NCBI GenBank assembly: GCA_900320245.1
Contig: ONRP01000010.1
Span: 1-48,224, forward strand
Length of the DNA stretch: 48,224 bases
Origin: an uncultured Prevotellaceae bacterium
Lineage (GTDB): Bacteria > Bacteroidota > Bacteroidia > Bacteroidales > Muribaculaceae
Reading direction: 5' to 3'
The notes beneath the pieces are model-generated. The model saw only the letters and a list, made by a program, of their open reading frames with translations. It had not been told where the DNA came from and ran no database searches. Below, piece by piece: positions 1 to 7,379 of this stretch. Each line of letters starts with the position of its first letter. The first letter of the stretch is position 1. A program made the position numbers and the translations under genes.

Positions 1-1
1 C

Positions 2-1051
2 AAGATCACCATCGAGGCTGCTGAGGCTTGCAAGAAGTATGGTGTCGGCGTGAAGTGCGCTACCATCACCCCCAACCTGAAACGTATGGACGAGTACAAA
101 CTGCACGAGATGTGGAAGAGCCCCAACGGCACCATCCGTTCGATCCTCGACGGTACCGTGTTCCGCGCTCCCATCACCATCCCGAGCATCCACCCCGTTG
201 TGAAGAACTGGGAGAAGCCCATCACCATCGCTCGTCACGCCTATGGCGACGTTTACAAGAGCGTTGAGTTGCGTGCTGACGAACCCGGTGTTGCCAAACT
301 CGTCTTCGACGGTGTTAGCGGCAAGCACGAGGAAGTGGTAATCCATGAGTTCAAGGGCGAGGGCGTCCTCCAAGGTATGCACAACCTGGACAAGTCCATC
401 CGTTCGTTTGCCCACAGTTGCTTCAAGTATGCTATCGATACCAAGCAGGATCTGTGGTTCTCGACCAAGGACACCATCAGCAAGAAGTACGACGCTCAGT
501 TCCGCATCATCTTTGAGGAGGTTTACGAGCAGAACTACAAGGCTGAGTTCGAGAAGTTGGGTCTGGAGTACTTCTACACCCTGATCGACGACGCCGTTGC
601 TCGCGTAATCCGCAGCAAGGGTGGTTACATCTGGGCTTGCAAGAACTACGACGGCGACGTGATGAGCGACATGGTCAGCACCGCCTTCGGTTCACTGGCT
701 ATGATGACCAGCGTGCTCGTTAGCCCCGACGGCAACTACGAGTATGAGGCTGCCCACGGTACCGTAACCCGCCACTACTACAAGTACCTCGAGGGCGAGG
801 AGACTTCCACCAACCCCATGGCTACCATCTTTGCATGGAGCGGCGCCCTGCGCAAGCGCGGTGAGAAGGACGGCATCCAGGAACTCATCAACTTTGGTGA
901 CCAACTCGAGGGCGCTTGCTTCGATACCCTCAACGCCGGTATCGTTACCAAGGACCTCGTGAACCTGATGGAAGGTGTTGAGGCCAAGGCCGTTAACAGC
1001 GCCGAGTTCATCAAGGCCATCCGCACCAACCTCGAGAAGCGCCTCGGCTAA
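2..1051 (+). CDS. icd: NADP-dependent isocitrate dehydrogenase, 5' truncated by window edge
   Basis: The reading frame is open from base 2 to the TAA at 1049-1051, giving 349 residues. The N-terminal 55 or so residues lie outside the window. The enzyme oxidatively decarboxylates isocitrate to 2-oxoglutarate with NADP+ in the cytoplasmic TCA cycle. It belongs to the eukaryotic-like homodimeric type: near the start it reads VGVKCATITP, then MWKSPNGTIR with the substrate-binding Ser/Asn, later GRHAYGD-like text (ARHAYGDVYKS), YDGDVMSDMV with the metal-binding aspartates, and the NADP-binding EAAHGTVTRHY segment. The C-terminus is intact. It is followed by a good hairpin terminator and looks monocistronic at this end. 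Identification is firm; only the start is missing. Confidence 0.95.
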   Translation, partial: KITIEAAEACKKYGVGVKCATITPNLKRMDEYKLHEMWKSPNGTIRSILDGTVFRAPITIPSIHPVVKNWEKPITIARHAYGDVYKSVELRADEPGVAKLVFDGVSGKHEEVVIHEFKGEGVLQGMHNLDKSIRSFAHSCFKYAIDTKQDLWFSTKDTISKKYDAQFRIIFEEVYEQNYKAEFEKLGLEYFYTLIDDAVARVIRSKGGYIWACKNYDGDVMSDMVSTAFGSLAMMTSVLVSPDGNYEYEAAHGTVTRHYYKYLEGEETSTNPMATIFAWSGALRKRGEKDGIQELINFGDQLEGACFDTLNAGIVTKDLVNLMEGVEAKAVNSAEFIKAIRTNLEKRLG

Positions 1052-1086
1052 TCCGCCCAGACGACGTTTCCCCGAGAAACCCACAG

Positions 1087-1121
1087 AGGGCTGCAGCACC
1101 AGTTGCTGCAGCCCTTTGTTT
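1087..1121 (+). terminator. Intrinsic terminator after icd
   Basis: A 12-bp perfect stem (1087-1098 with 1104-1115) has a 5-nt loop and is followed by TTGTTT. It begins 36 nt after the icd stop. Confidence 0.8.
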
Positions 1122-1140
1122 CCTCACGGACGCCACCACA

Positions 1141-1167
1141 GTATTACGGGCTGGCAGCCCGTAATAC
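1141..1167. repeat. REP-like palindrome 1
   Basis: Perfect 13-bp arms around a single central base: GTATTACGGGCTG, G, then the reverse complement. It shares its outer GTATTACG with the second hairpin at 1201-1228 and lies directly upstream of the REP-associated transposase. This matches the REP/BIME arrangement that such transposases recognise. Confidence 0.75.
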
Positions 1168-1200
1168 CACGACAACCCCTTCCCATGGGTGCTGTCTTGG

Positions 1201-1228
1201 GTATTACGAGTTGAAAACTCGTAAATAC
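1201..1228. repeat. REP-like palindrome 2
   Basis: Arms GTATTACGAGTT and AACTCGTAAATAC pair apart from one bulged A. The start GTATTACG is shared with the palindrome 60 bp upstream. Together with that hairpin it forms a pair in front of the transposase promoter. Confidence 0.7.
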
Positions 1229-1261
1229 AATCAACTTATTGCAGGAACAAAGTTTTGTCTT

Positions 1262-1269
1262 TACCTTTG
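1262..1269 (+). promoter_or_regulatory. Promoter -7 box of the REP-associated transposase
   Basis: TACCTTTG matches the Bacteroidota -7 consensus TAnnTTTG. It ends only 5 nt before the ATG at 1275, so the message would have almost no leader. It also rules out the upstream in-frame ATG at 1239. Confidence 0.65.
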
Positions 1270-1274
1270 TCTTT

Positions 1275-2252
1275 ATGGATAATAGCAATGAGAAAAGGAA
1301 ACGCTGGATAGAGGCACATCCCGAACTAACCGTCAAGCCCTCGATGAAGCGTCGCAAAACAGGGCACGACTATTGCGGGGTCACCATCTATATGGTAACC
1401 CTCTGCATCGAGGGGCGCCGTCCAATCTTGGGCACATTGCTGGGTCCTGACGAGAAACACAAAAAGCCATGGGTACATCCCTCAGCCATCGGGGCCGCTG
1501 TCAAGCGGGCTTGGAATGAAATACCCCAATACCATCCTCAAGTCAAACTGCTGGGCTTCCAGTTGATGCCCGATCATGTACACGGCATCATCTATGTGAA
1601 GACACCCATGCCACGACATTTGGGATATCTGATTCAAGGTTTCAAGAAAGGCTGCCGTTATGCCATCAAATCCATTGAGCCCAATCATGAAACCTTATGG
1701 GAGAAAGGTTACAACGACCGTATCCTTCAAGGCGGAGGGCAATTGGACAGGTGGATTAAATACTTGGTTGACAATCCCTACCGCTTGTGGGTAAAACGCC
1801 AGAACTCCGACTTGTTCGTTCAACGCTCAGGTATAGTCATCGGCACGACCCCTGTGACAGTAATGGGCAACCGCTTTCTCCTCGATTACCCTGATAAAAC
1901 GGCCGTTCAGTGCTCCCGACGACTGACAACTGAAGAAATCACTAATGAATGTATTCGCTTTCTCACCTTAGCCAGTCAAGGAACGGTACTTGTCTCACCT
2001 TGCATCAGTCCCGGCGAAAAAGAAATTATGGGGGCAGCGTTCGAGGCTGGTTATCCCATCATCCTTATTCTCGAGAATGGTTTCGCGCCCTACCAGAAGC
2101 CTTACGGGCGCCAATTCGAGGCCTGCTCCCAGGGCCGCTTGCTGCTCATTGCCCCTTGGCCGCACCACAATGATTTCCGCAAGATTACCAGAACACAATG
2201 CAACGCCCTCAATGCACTCGCCCGCTGGATTGCAAACAATAGCCCCGAGTGA
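1275..2252 (+). CDS. REP-associated tyrosine (Y1/HUH) transposase with C-terminal Rossmann-like domain
   Basis: The protein has 325 residues from the ATG at 1275, chosen because the promoter box lies at 1262-1269. The N-terminal half (about 25-185) is an IS200/RAYT-type Y1 domain: a KRRKTGHDYCGVTIYMVTL strand, the metal-binding HUH motif in MPDHVHGIIYV (His101 and His103), a basic helix LIQGFKKGCRYAI, then GYNDRIL and RWIKYLVDNPYRLW, which correspond to the usual conserved end of RAYTs. Residues 210-325 form a second domain with LVSPCISPGEKEIM, an ILENGF turn, FEACSQGRLLLIAPWP and a final TRTQCNALNALA helix. It resembles DprA/LOG-like Rossmann folds. Two REP-like hairpins lie just upstream. 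RAYTs are single-copy, domesticated-looking nucleases that process REP DNA. Which tyrosine is catalytic I cannot settle by eye. The role of the C-terminal domain is unknown. Confidence 0.82.
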   Translation: MDNSNEKRKRWIEAHPELTVKPSMKRRKTGHDYCGVTIYMVTLCIEGRRPILGTLLGPDEKHKKPWVHPSAIGAAVKRAWNEIPQYHPQVKLLGFQLMPDHVHGIIYVKTPMPRHLGYLIQGFKKGCRYAIKSIEPNHETLWEKGYNDRILQGGGQLDRWIKYLVDNPYRLWVKRQNSDLFVQRSGIVIGTTPVTVMGNRFLLDYPDKTAVQCSRRLTTEEITNECIRFLTLASQGTVLVSPCISPGEKEIMGAAFEAGYPIILILENGFAPYQKPYGRQFEACSQGRLLLIAPWPHHNDFRKITRTQCNALNALARWIANNSPE

Positions 2253-2327
2253 TGTTAGACTATTACACTCTGGCGGGTGGAAATATTACTTTTTTCTCTT
2301 AAAAGGGATACTTTTAGGAAAATACAT

Positions 2328-2335
2328 TACCTTTG
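2328..2335 (+). promoter_or_regulatory. Promoter -7 box of corA
   Basis: TACCTTTG lies 27 nt before the corA start. No clear TTG is visible at the expected -33 distance. A purine-rich ribosome site (GAGGAGGGACGAGG) sits between the box and the ATG. Confidence 0.65.
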
Positions 2336-2362
2336 CATGATTAAACGAGGAGGGACGAGGCT

Positions 2363-3295
2363 ATGATTAGTTATTTGAAAAGCCGAGATGGATTTAGCGA
2401 GATCAATCAGTGGAAGTCGGGATGCTGGATTAGAGTCACCGATCCGACAGCGGAAGAATTGGCACTGCTGAAAGAACGTTTTGCCGTTCCTCTGGACTTC
2501 ATCCATGACGCTGAAGACGTTGAGGAGCGCCCTCGTGTTGACCACGAGGACAACTGGATGCTTGTGTTCCTGCGCGTGCCCACCAAGTCGACCGACGAGG
2601 ACGGCGAAACCGTATTCTCGACAGCGCCGCTTGCCATCCTCATCCGTGACGATGTGTTCATCACTGTGGCCTACTTCAACAACGAGGTGCTTGACGATTT
2701 TATCCAGTGGAGCAAACGCCGCCGGATGAATGCGGTCAAGTCCTATGACCTGTTGCTGTCACTGATGCTGTCCACTTCGGTATGGTATCTGAAGTACCTC
2801 AAGCAGATGAACACCATGATGAATGCCGCCGAAGACCGGCTTGACAAGAAGATGGACAATGACGAGTTGATGCGTATGATGGGCCTTGGCAAATTCTTGA
2901 TTTACTTCATCACCTCGCTCAAGGGCAATGCGACAGTGCTGGCGCGTGTGAAGATGCGCCTGCGCTCCCTGCCCCATAACGAAGACTTGCTCGAGGATGT
3001 AGAAATCGAGACGCAGCAGGCCCTTGACACCGCTGTCATCTACAGCAACATTCTTGACCGCCAGCAGGAAGCCTATTCGTCGGTCATCGGCAACAACCTG
3101 AACCGCATAATGAAAACGCTCACCGTGGTGACTATCCTGCTGATGATTCCTACGGTCATTGCCGGCTACTATGGCATGAACGTGCCCAACGGCATGGAAA
3201 CCAAGTGGATGGGATTCCCGTTTGCTGTTGCCATCTCGGTGGTCTTGATGGCTATCGTGTATTTCTTTATCCGTAACAGCAAGTTCTTCAAATAA
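2363..3295 (+). CDS. corA: CorA family divalent cation (Mg2+/Co2+) transporter
   Basis: The 310-residue protein has the usual CorA length and layout: a soluble acidic N-terminal domain of alpha/beta type (1-140), a long helical stalk (about 140-245), transmembrane segment 1 (251-270) ending in YGMN at 270-273, and transmembrane segment 2 (284-303) with a short basic C-terminal tail. The GMN motif after the first membrane helix is the selectivity signature of the family. The protein forms inner-membrane pentamers that take up Mg2+. The start has a strong purine-rich ribosome site and its own promoter. A new promoter for the next gene follows 20 nt downstream of its stop, so it is probably monocistronic. 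Confidence 0.93.
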   Translation: MISYLKSRDGFSEINQWKSGCWIRVTDPTAEELALLKERFAVPLDFIHDAEDVEERPRVDHEDNWMLVFLRVPTKSTDEDGETVFSTAPLAILIRDDVFITVAYFNNEVLDDFIQWSKRRRMNAVKSYDLLLSLMLSTSVWYLKYLKQMNTMMNAAEDRLDKKMDNDELMRMMGLGKFLIYFITSLKGNATVLARVKMRLRSLPHNEDLLEDVEIETQQALDTAVIYSNILDRQQEAYSSVIGNNLNRIMKTLTVVTILLMIPTVIAGYYGMNVPNGMETKWMGFPFAVAISVVLMAIVYFFIRNSKFFK

Positions 3296-3317
3296 AGATT
3301 AAAAGGCGACTACACGC

Positions 3318-3348
3318 TTGTTTTTACCAACGAATTTTCTTACCTTTG
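3318..3348 (+). promoter_or_regulatory. Promoter of the Cys-repeat/radical SAM operon
   Basis: TTG at 3318-3320 and TACCTTTG at 3341-3348 are 20 nt apart, a full match to the Bacteroidota housekeeping promoter. The first gene starts 31 nt after the -7 box. Confidence 0.85.
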
Positions 3349-3379
3349 TCATCAAGAAACTAAAGTCAGGAAAAATATT

Positions 3380-4042
3380 ATGGATAATCAGTCACGCAGA
3401 GATTTTATCAAGAAACTGGCCGCGCTGGTAGCGGCAGGTGTCGTGTCGCCGTCGGTGTTCTTCGGTGCCAAGGCGAGCGATGCGCCTGCTGGAGACCCGT
3501 CGGGTAAGGGCAACTGCTCGTCATCCTATGAGTGTGCCGGCGGCAACGGCAAGTGCGGCTCGGCCTACAATTGCAGCGGTCAGGGCACCAACGGCCAGGG
3601 CAAATGCGGCTCCTCCTATGAGTGTGCCGGTGGCGGCGGCAAGTGCGGCTCGGCCTACACTTGCTCAGGACAGGGTGCCGAAGGACAGGGCAAGTGCGGC
3701 TCCTCCTATGAGTGCTCGGGCGGTAACGGCAAGTGCGGCTCGGCCTACAACTGCACAGGACAGGGTGCCGAGGGTAAGGGCAAGTGCGGCTCTTCCTATG
3801 AGTGCGCCGGTGGCGGCGGCAAGTGTGGCTCGGCCTACACTTGCGCCGGACAGGGTGCCGAGGGCCAAGGCAAATGCGGGTCCTCCTACGAGTGCGCCGG
3901 TGGCGGCGGCAAGTGCGGCTCGGCCTACACTTGCGCCGGACAGGGTGCCAACGGACAAGGCAAGTGCGGCTCTTCCTACGAGTGCGCCGGCGGTGGCGGC
4001 AAGTGCGGCTCGGCTTACCAGTGTCCCGGACAGTCCCGATAA
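3380..4042 (+). CDS. Tat-exported Cys/Gly-rich repeat protein, probable substrate of the adjacent radical SAM enzyme
   Basis: The 220-residue protein begins with a twin-arginine signal: SRRDFIKK at 5-12 followed by a moderately hydrophobic stretch to about residue 30 and a cleavable AKASDAP region. Residues 44-220 are six near-identical 30-residue units, the last shortened to 27. Each unit has two CX5C modules, GKCGSSYECAGGGG and KCGSAYTCAGQG followed by a linker such as AEGQ. There are 24 cysteines, all within CGS(S/A)YxC modules (SSS in the first). Composition is almost only Gly, Ser, Cys, Ala, Tyr, Lys and Gln. The radical SAM gene starts 9 nt after the stop, so the pair is surely co-transcribed. 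I infer a multi-core modified peptide precursor whose cysteines, and perhaps tyrosines, are modified before Tat export. A metal-binding envelope protein is the main alternative. The function is not known to me. Confidence 0.85.
   Translation: MDNQSRRDFIKKLAALVAAGVVSPSVFFGAKASDAPAGDPSGKGNCSSSYECAGGNGKCGSAYNCSGQGTNGQGKCGSSYECAGGGGKCGSAYTCSGQGAEGQGKCGSSYECSGGNGKCGSAYNCTGQGAEGKGKCGSSYECAGGGGKCGSAYTCAGQGAEGQGKCGSSYECAGGGGKCGSAYTCAGQGANGQGKCGSSYECAGGGGKCGSAYQCPGQSR
3509..4039 (+). repeat. 90-bp tandem repeat, six copies (last copy 81 bp)
   Basis: In-frame units begin at 3509, 3599, 3689, 3779, 3869 and 3959. Units 4, 5 and 6 differ from one another at very few bases; unit 1 is the most diverged (GNCSSS instead of GKCGSS). 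Each unit is itself an internal duplication of a CX5C module of about 45 bp. Confidence 0.93.
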
Positions 4043-4051
4043 ACCAATTCC

Positions 4052-5332
4052 ATGGTCAAGTATCAACTGCCTGAACAGGTACAAGTGTTCCAGCGGGGCG
4101 ACAAGTATGTCTTCATCAACCCCCTGCTGCCCGCCTGGGTCGTCACCAACGAGTTAGGCCGGCTGATCATGTCGCAGTTCGATGGCGACAACACCATCGA
4201 TGACATCGTGGATGCCGCCTGCCAAATCCTGGGCGAGGACAAGCGTGACGAAGTCACGGCCTTCTGCCGGCACGTCGTCGATTCCTCCATCTTTGAAACC
4301 GCACCTCACCCGCAACGACCTCGCGACGCAGGACTGCACTGCGTGCATCTGTCACTGTCAAGCGGCTGCAACCTGCGCTGCAAGTACTGCTATGCCGCCG
4401 AGCGCATCGAGAGCCGATATGCTCCGCTCACGCTCGACGAGTATAAACAGGTAATAGATGGGCTGTGTGACCTGTCCAGCCACCTGAGCGTCACCATCAC
4501 GGGCGGCGAGCCGTTGCTTAACCCGTTGTGGCAGCCCGTGTCGGCCTATTGCAAGGCCAAGGGCTGCACCGTGCTGCTGTTGACCAACGGCACGCTCATC
4601 GACGAGGACAATATCGGGTTTATCCAGGAAACCTTCAATCTGGTCACCCTGAGCATCGATGGTCCCACACGCGAGACGCACCGCCTGACACGCGGCGACA
4701 ACTTCGACCAGGTGATGCGCGCCGTGGACCTGCTGGAACGCCACGGCATTGATTACACGCTGTCGATGACCGTCACCCGCCTGAACATCGACCAGGTGGA
4801 AGCGATGGCCCGCCGGTTTGGCGGCCGGCTGAATTATGCCCCGCTGTTCCCCGTGTCGGACCTCGCCGAGGACCAACTGTCCATCACCGGCCGTCAATAC
4901 TACGACGCGCTAGCAAGTGCCTTCGGGGTGAACCCGCTGGGATACTGCGAGAGTTCACTTGACGTGTCGAAGTGTATCCAGACCCGCAAGTGCGCCATCG
5001 GCGACAACGAAATCAGCATCTCGCCCACGGGCGACGTTTACCCCTGCCAATTGCTGCACATCGACCAGTTCCTGGCAGGCAACGTGCACGAGCGGAGCAT
5101 CCAGGAAATCTACCGCGACTCCCCTGCCCTGCAGCATTGTGCCGACCTGGATGTGGACCATATCGAGAAATGCAGCGACTGCGCCATCCGCTACATCTGC
5201 GGCGGTGCCTGCCGCGCCCGCGGCTACTACGAGACGGGACGCATCGACGGGACGGGCGACTTCTGCGACTACGAACTCAACGCCTTTCTCGACGGCATCG
5301 TCAAAATCTATTCAGCCAATCTGCTGCAATAA
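4052..5332 (+). CDS. Radical SAM/SPASM peptide maturase with N-terminal PqqD-like recognition domain
   Basis: The 426-residue protein starts 9 nt after the repeat-protein stop. Residues 1-85 are PqqD-like, with NPLLPAWVVTNELGRLIMSQ then DGDNTIDDIV; this is the RiPP recognition element that binds leader peptides. The radical SAM core follows, with CNLRCKYC giving Cys106, Cys110 and Cys113 for the SAM-binding 4Fe-4S cluster, TGGEPLLNP at 150-158 and SIDGPTRETH at 201-210. The C-terminal SPASM region supplies further cluster ligands: Cys308, Cys314, Cys332, then Cys374, Cys377, Cys383, Cys387 and Cys405 in CSDCAIRYICGGACR and FCDYE. SPASM maturases with auxiliary clusters install thioether or carbon-carbon links in peptides. 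The neighbour with 24 cysteines is the obvious substrate. It acts in the cytoplasm, before Tat export. An anaerobic sulfatase-maturing role is less likely because no sulfatase is near and a PqqD domain is present. Confidence 0.9.
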   Translation: MVKYQLPEQVQVFQRGDKYVFINPLLPAWVVTNELGRLIMSQFDGDNTIDDIVDAACQILGEDKRDEVTAFCRHVVDSSIFETAPHPQRPRDAGLHCVHLSLSSGCNLRCKYCYAAERIESRYAPLTLDEYKQVIDGLCDLSSHLSVTITGGEPLLNPLWQPVSAYCKAKGCTVLLLTNGTLIDEDNIGFIQETFNLVTLSIDGPTRETHRLTRGDNFDQVMRAVDLLERHGIDYTLSMTVTRLNIDQVEAMARRFGGRLNYAPLFPVSDLAEDQLSITGRQYYDALASAFGVNPLGYCESSLDVSKCIQTRKCAIGDNEISISPTGDVYPCQLLHIDQFLAGNVHERSIQEIYRDSPALQHCADLDVDHIEKCSDCAIRYICGGACRARGYYETGRIDGTGDFCDYELNAFLDGIVKIYSANLLQ

Positions 5333-5354
5333 CAAACTTAGGAGATACAGAAAA

Positions 5355-5393
5355 GACAGGCAAGTCCCGGAATCCGGTACTTGCCTGTCTTTA
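5355..5393. terminator. Bidirectional intrinsic terminator
   Basis: An 11-bp stem (5355-5365 with 5379-5389) is followed by TTTAT on the plus strand and by TTTT on the minus strand. It closes the radical SAM operon and also lies downstream of the minus-strand DUF3332 gene. Confidence 0.8.
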
Positions 5394-5418
5394 TCAACTG
5401 ATGGTGTTACCGACCTGT

Positions 5419-5970
5419 TCAGCGCATGGCAAAAGCATCTACACCGACGAGGTCCTGATAGGCCAGCACGCCAGCCTGTGACAATTCCACGGTAGTGTAA
5501 CTGCCGTCACGCAGCAAGACGTTGACATGGGTGTCGTCAACAAACGAGAACAACTTCACTTCCTTGCCGTTATTCTCGATGGACCATGAGTTGTCCTCGG
5601 CATTGAAGTTGAAGCGTGTCACCTGCTTGGTGGTCATGTTGGTAATCTCATAGCCGGTGGCATCACGGGCAACGAGATACTGTGCGTCCTTGCCGTCAAC
5701 AATCTTGGTTTCGGCCTGGGCCAGAGCGGGATTGCTGCCCGACCAGAACTCAATGGAGTTGAGAATGAACAAATCAGCGACAAAACTCAACTCATAAACC
5801 GGCAGGATCCACATGGCCACAAACACGAGTTCGTTCACAAACTTGTCGCCCACATGGTCATTCCAATTCTTCACCTTGTTGTAGAGGGCAAAACTGCCAA
5901 TACACGATTGCATCATCATCGATGCCGAAATCGCAACAACGATAGCGATGATTAATTTTCTCTTTCTCAT
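5419..5970 (-). CDS. DUF3332 family lipoprotein
   Basis: The 183-residue protein has an N-terminal basic region and hydrophobic helix ending in a lipobox at MQSCIG (Cys23), so it should be lipid-anchored in the envelope. Next come a DUF3332-type region (ALYNKVKNWNDHVGDKFVNE), a second hydrophobic stretch (VFVAMWILPVYELSFVADL), an IEFWSGSNP turn, and a soluble beta-rich C-terminal part. DUF3332 proteins are small Bacteroidota lipoproteins of unknown function. It lies 25 nt downstream of the lytic transglycosylase gene and has no obvious promoter of its own, so it is probably the last gene of the cdsA-mltF unit. Confidence 0.8.
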   Translation of the reverse strand: MRKRKLIIAIVVAISASMMMQSCIGSFALYNKVKNWNDHVGDKFVNELVFVAMWILPVYELSFVADLFILNSIEFWSGSNPALAQAETKIVDGKDAQYLVARDATGYEITNMTTKQVTRFNFNAEDNSWSIENNGKEVKLFSFVDDTHVNVLLRDGSYTTVELSQAGVLAYQDLVGVDAFAMR

Positions 5971-5995
5971 AATGACAAATTTTTCTTGTTACTAA

Positions 5996-7375
5996 TTATT
6001 TCTTATAATTCTGCTTGTAGTTCTCGTAGCAGTTGAGGACCTTGATGACGTAGTCCACGGGTTCAGTGCCTCGGCAGTAGCCGTTGGAGCACACCGAATC
6101 GTTGTAGTACTCGGGATCCATCTTCCAGAGCATGGCCTGCTCCACGTTCTCGTCCCACACGCGCGGATCGAGTTCGTTTTTGCGAGCCAGCGCCATGGCA
6201 TCGGTGACATGGCCCGAGCCGGCATTGTAGGCTGCCAGGACAAACTTGATTTGGTCCTCCTTGTTCGTGCGGCCACGCATGATGCCATCCAGTTCCTTGA
6301 GAATCTGGGTAGCCACGCGTATGCTGACCTCGGGGTTGCCCAGGTCTTCCTCGTTGACGCCGAACTGGCGTGCCGTTCGCGGCATTACCTGCATGATGCC
6401 CCTGGCGCCCATCCACGACGTGGCATTGGGGTCAAAACCTGACTCCGAATAGGCGATGGCAGCCAGCAGACGCCAGTCCCAACCCAATTGCTGCGCATAC
6501 TGCTTGAACACGTGGTCGTAGGGCGAGATGCCGCCAGGCGGTGTCACGGCCAGTGTGTCGACCTTGACCGAGTCGGGCTTGGGGCCGCGGTTCATCTCGA
6601 AATAGTGCTTCAGAGCCTGCTTGGAGTATTCTTGCGCATTGCTGCTGGCCGCCCACATGTTGATGCTGTCGGCGAGCCACTGGTTGCGCCTCGATACGGC
6701 CCACGACGAACGCTGGGCAAAGCCCACCTTCAAGCCGATGTTGATGCTGTCATAATAGGAGAGGTTCATCTGGGCGATGTCGCTGTCCACGATGGTGAAG
6801 GGTATCTCCCGGCGCGAAACCTTGGCAATCAACTCGGTGGGTACCGCAGCCTCGCCTTCGACCGTATGGATGGAGATGCCGCCGCCCACCTCGTTGTCGA
6901 GGTTGCGCAGGCGGGACTCATACTTGGACCCCTTCTCGACATACACGTCGCGGCCGATGAGTTGCGTCACGTCATAGATGACGTCCTTGCCGCTGTGCTG
7001 GACGAGCACCTGATAGGTCTCGTTGACCGCGCCGCAGTGCAGCACGCGCGACTTGTACTCGGCAGTGACGGGAATCTCACAGGCCAACACGTCGACCTGC
7101 CCCTTGTCGAGCATCTTGAGCAGTTCGGACATGCTGCGTGCCACCTTGAACCGCAGCGCGATGCCATAAGACCGGGCAAAGTCGCACACGCGGTCATAGT
7201 CATAGCCCATCGTGTCGCCCTTGAGGATAAAGAAGCCCGTGGGGCTATAGAGTGTGCCCACATTGAGTGTGTCGGGCAGACGATGCTGCTGCTCGGCGTT
7301 TTCCTTCTTGCCCCCGCAGGCTATCATGAACGATAGGCACAGCAGCAGGACAATCGATGGGATAATGCCTCGCAT
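5996..7375 (-). CDS. mltF: MltF-like membrane-bound lytic murein transglycosylase
   Basis: The 459-residue lipoprotein has its lipobox at FMIACGG (Cys20). Residues 35-260 form a periplasmic solute-binding domain of family 3 (LNVGTLYSPTGFF, then MGYDYDRVCDFARSYG, and GQVDVLACEIPVT). Residues 290-440 form an SLT lysozyme-like domain with catalytic Glu311 in AYSESGFDPNATS, followed by GARGIMQVMPRTA and the C-terminal AAYNAGSGHV. This two-domain order is that of MltF, which cleaves peptidoglycan glycan strands to 1,6-anhydro-muropeptides at the outer-membrane face. The gene starts only 4 nt after the cdsA stop, so it is translated from the cdsA message. Length and motifs are complete. Confidence 0.92.
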   Translation of the reverse strand: MRGIIPSIVLLLCLSFMIACGGKKENAEQQHRLPDTLNVGTLYSPTGFFILKGDTMGYDYDRVCDFARSYGIALRFKVARSMSELLKMLDKGQVDVLACEIPVTAEYKSRVLHCGAVNETYQVLVQHSGKDVIYDVTQLIGRDVYVEKGSKYESRLRNLDNEVGGGISIHTVEGEAAVPTELIAKVSRREIPFTIVDSDIAQMNLSYYDSINIGLKVGFAQRSSWAVSRRNQWLADSINMWAASSNAQEYSKQALKHYFEMNRGPKPDSVKVDTLAVTPPGGISPYDHVFKQYAQQLGWDWRLLAAIAYSESGFDPNATSWMGARGIMQVMPRTARQFGVNEEDLGNPEVSIRVATQILKELDGIMRGRTNKEDQIKFVLAAYNAGSGHVTDAMALARKNELDPRVWDENVEQAMLWKMDPEYYNDSVCSNGYCRGTEPVDYVIKVLNCYENYKQNYKK

Positions 7376-7379
7376 GATT

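Noticed and set aside
1239-2252. Insertion sequence with terminal repeats around the Y1 transposase
   Set aside because: No target duplication or element ends are visible; the hairpins lie only on the upstream side, which fits a single-copy RAYT rather than an active IS200-type element.
3438-4157. Long overlapping frames across the Cys repeat on both strands (for example 3438-4157 plus and 3665-4084 minus)
   Set aside because: They are shadows of the 90-bp tandem repeat: Ala/Pro/Arg-rich or Gly/Ala/Leu-rich low complexity without start signals.
6488-7336. 282-codon plus-strand frame opposite the lytic transglycosylase
   Set aside because: Antisense shadow; the minus-strand MltF motifs are unambiguous.
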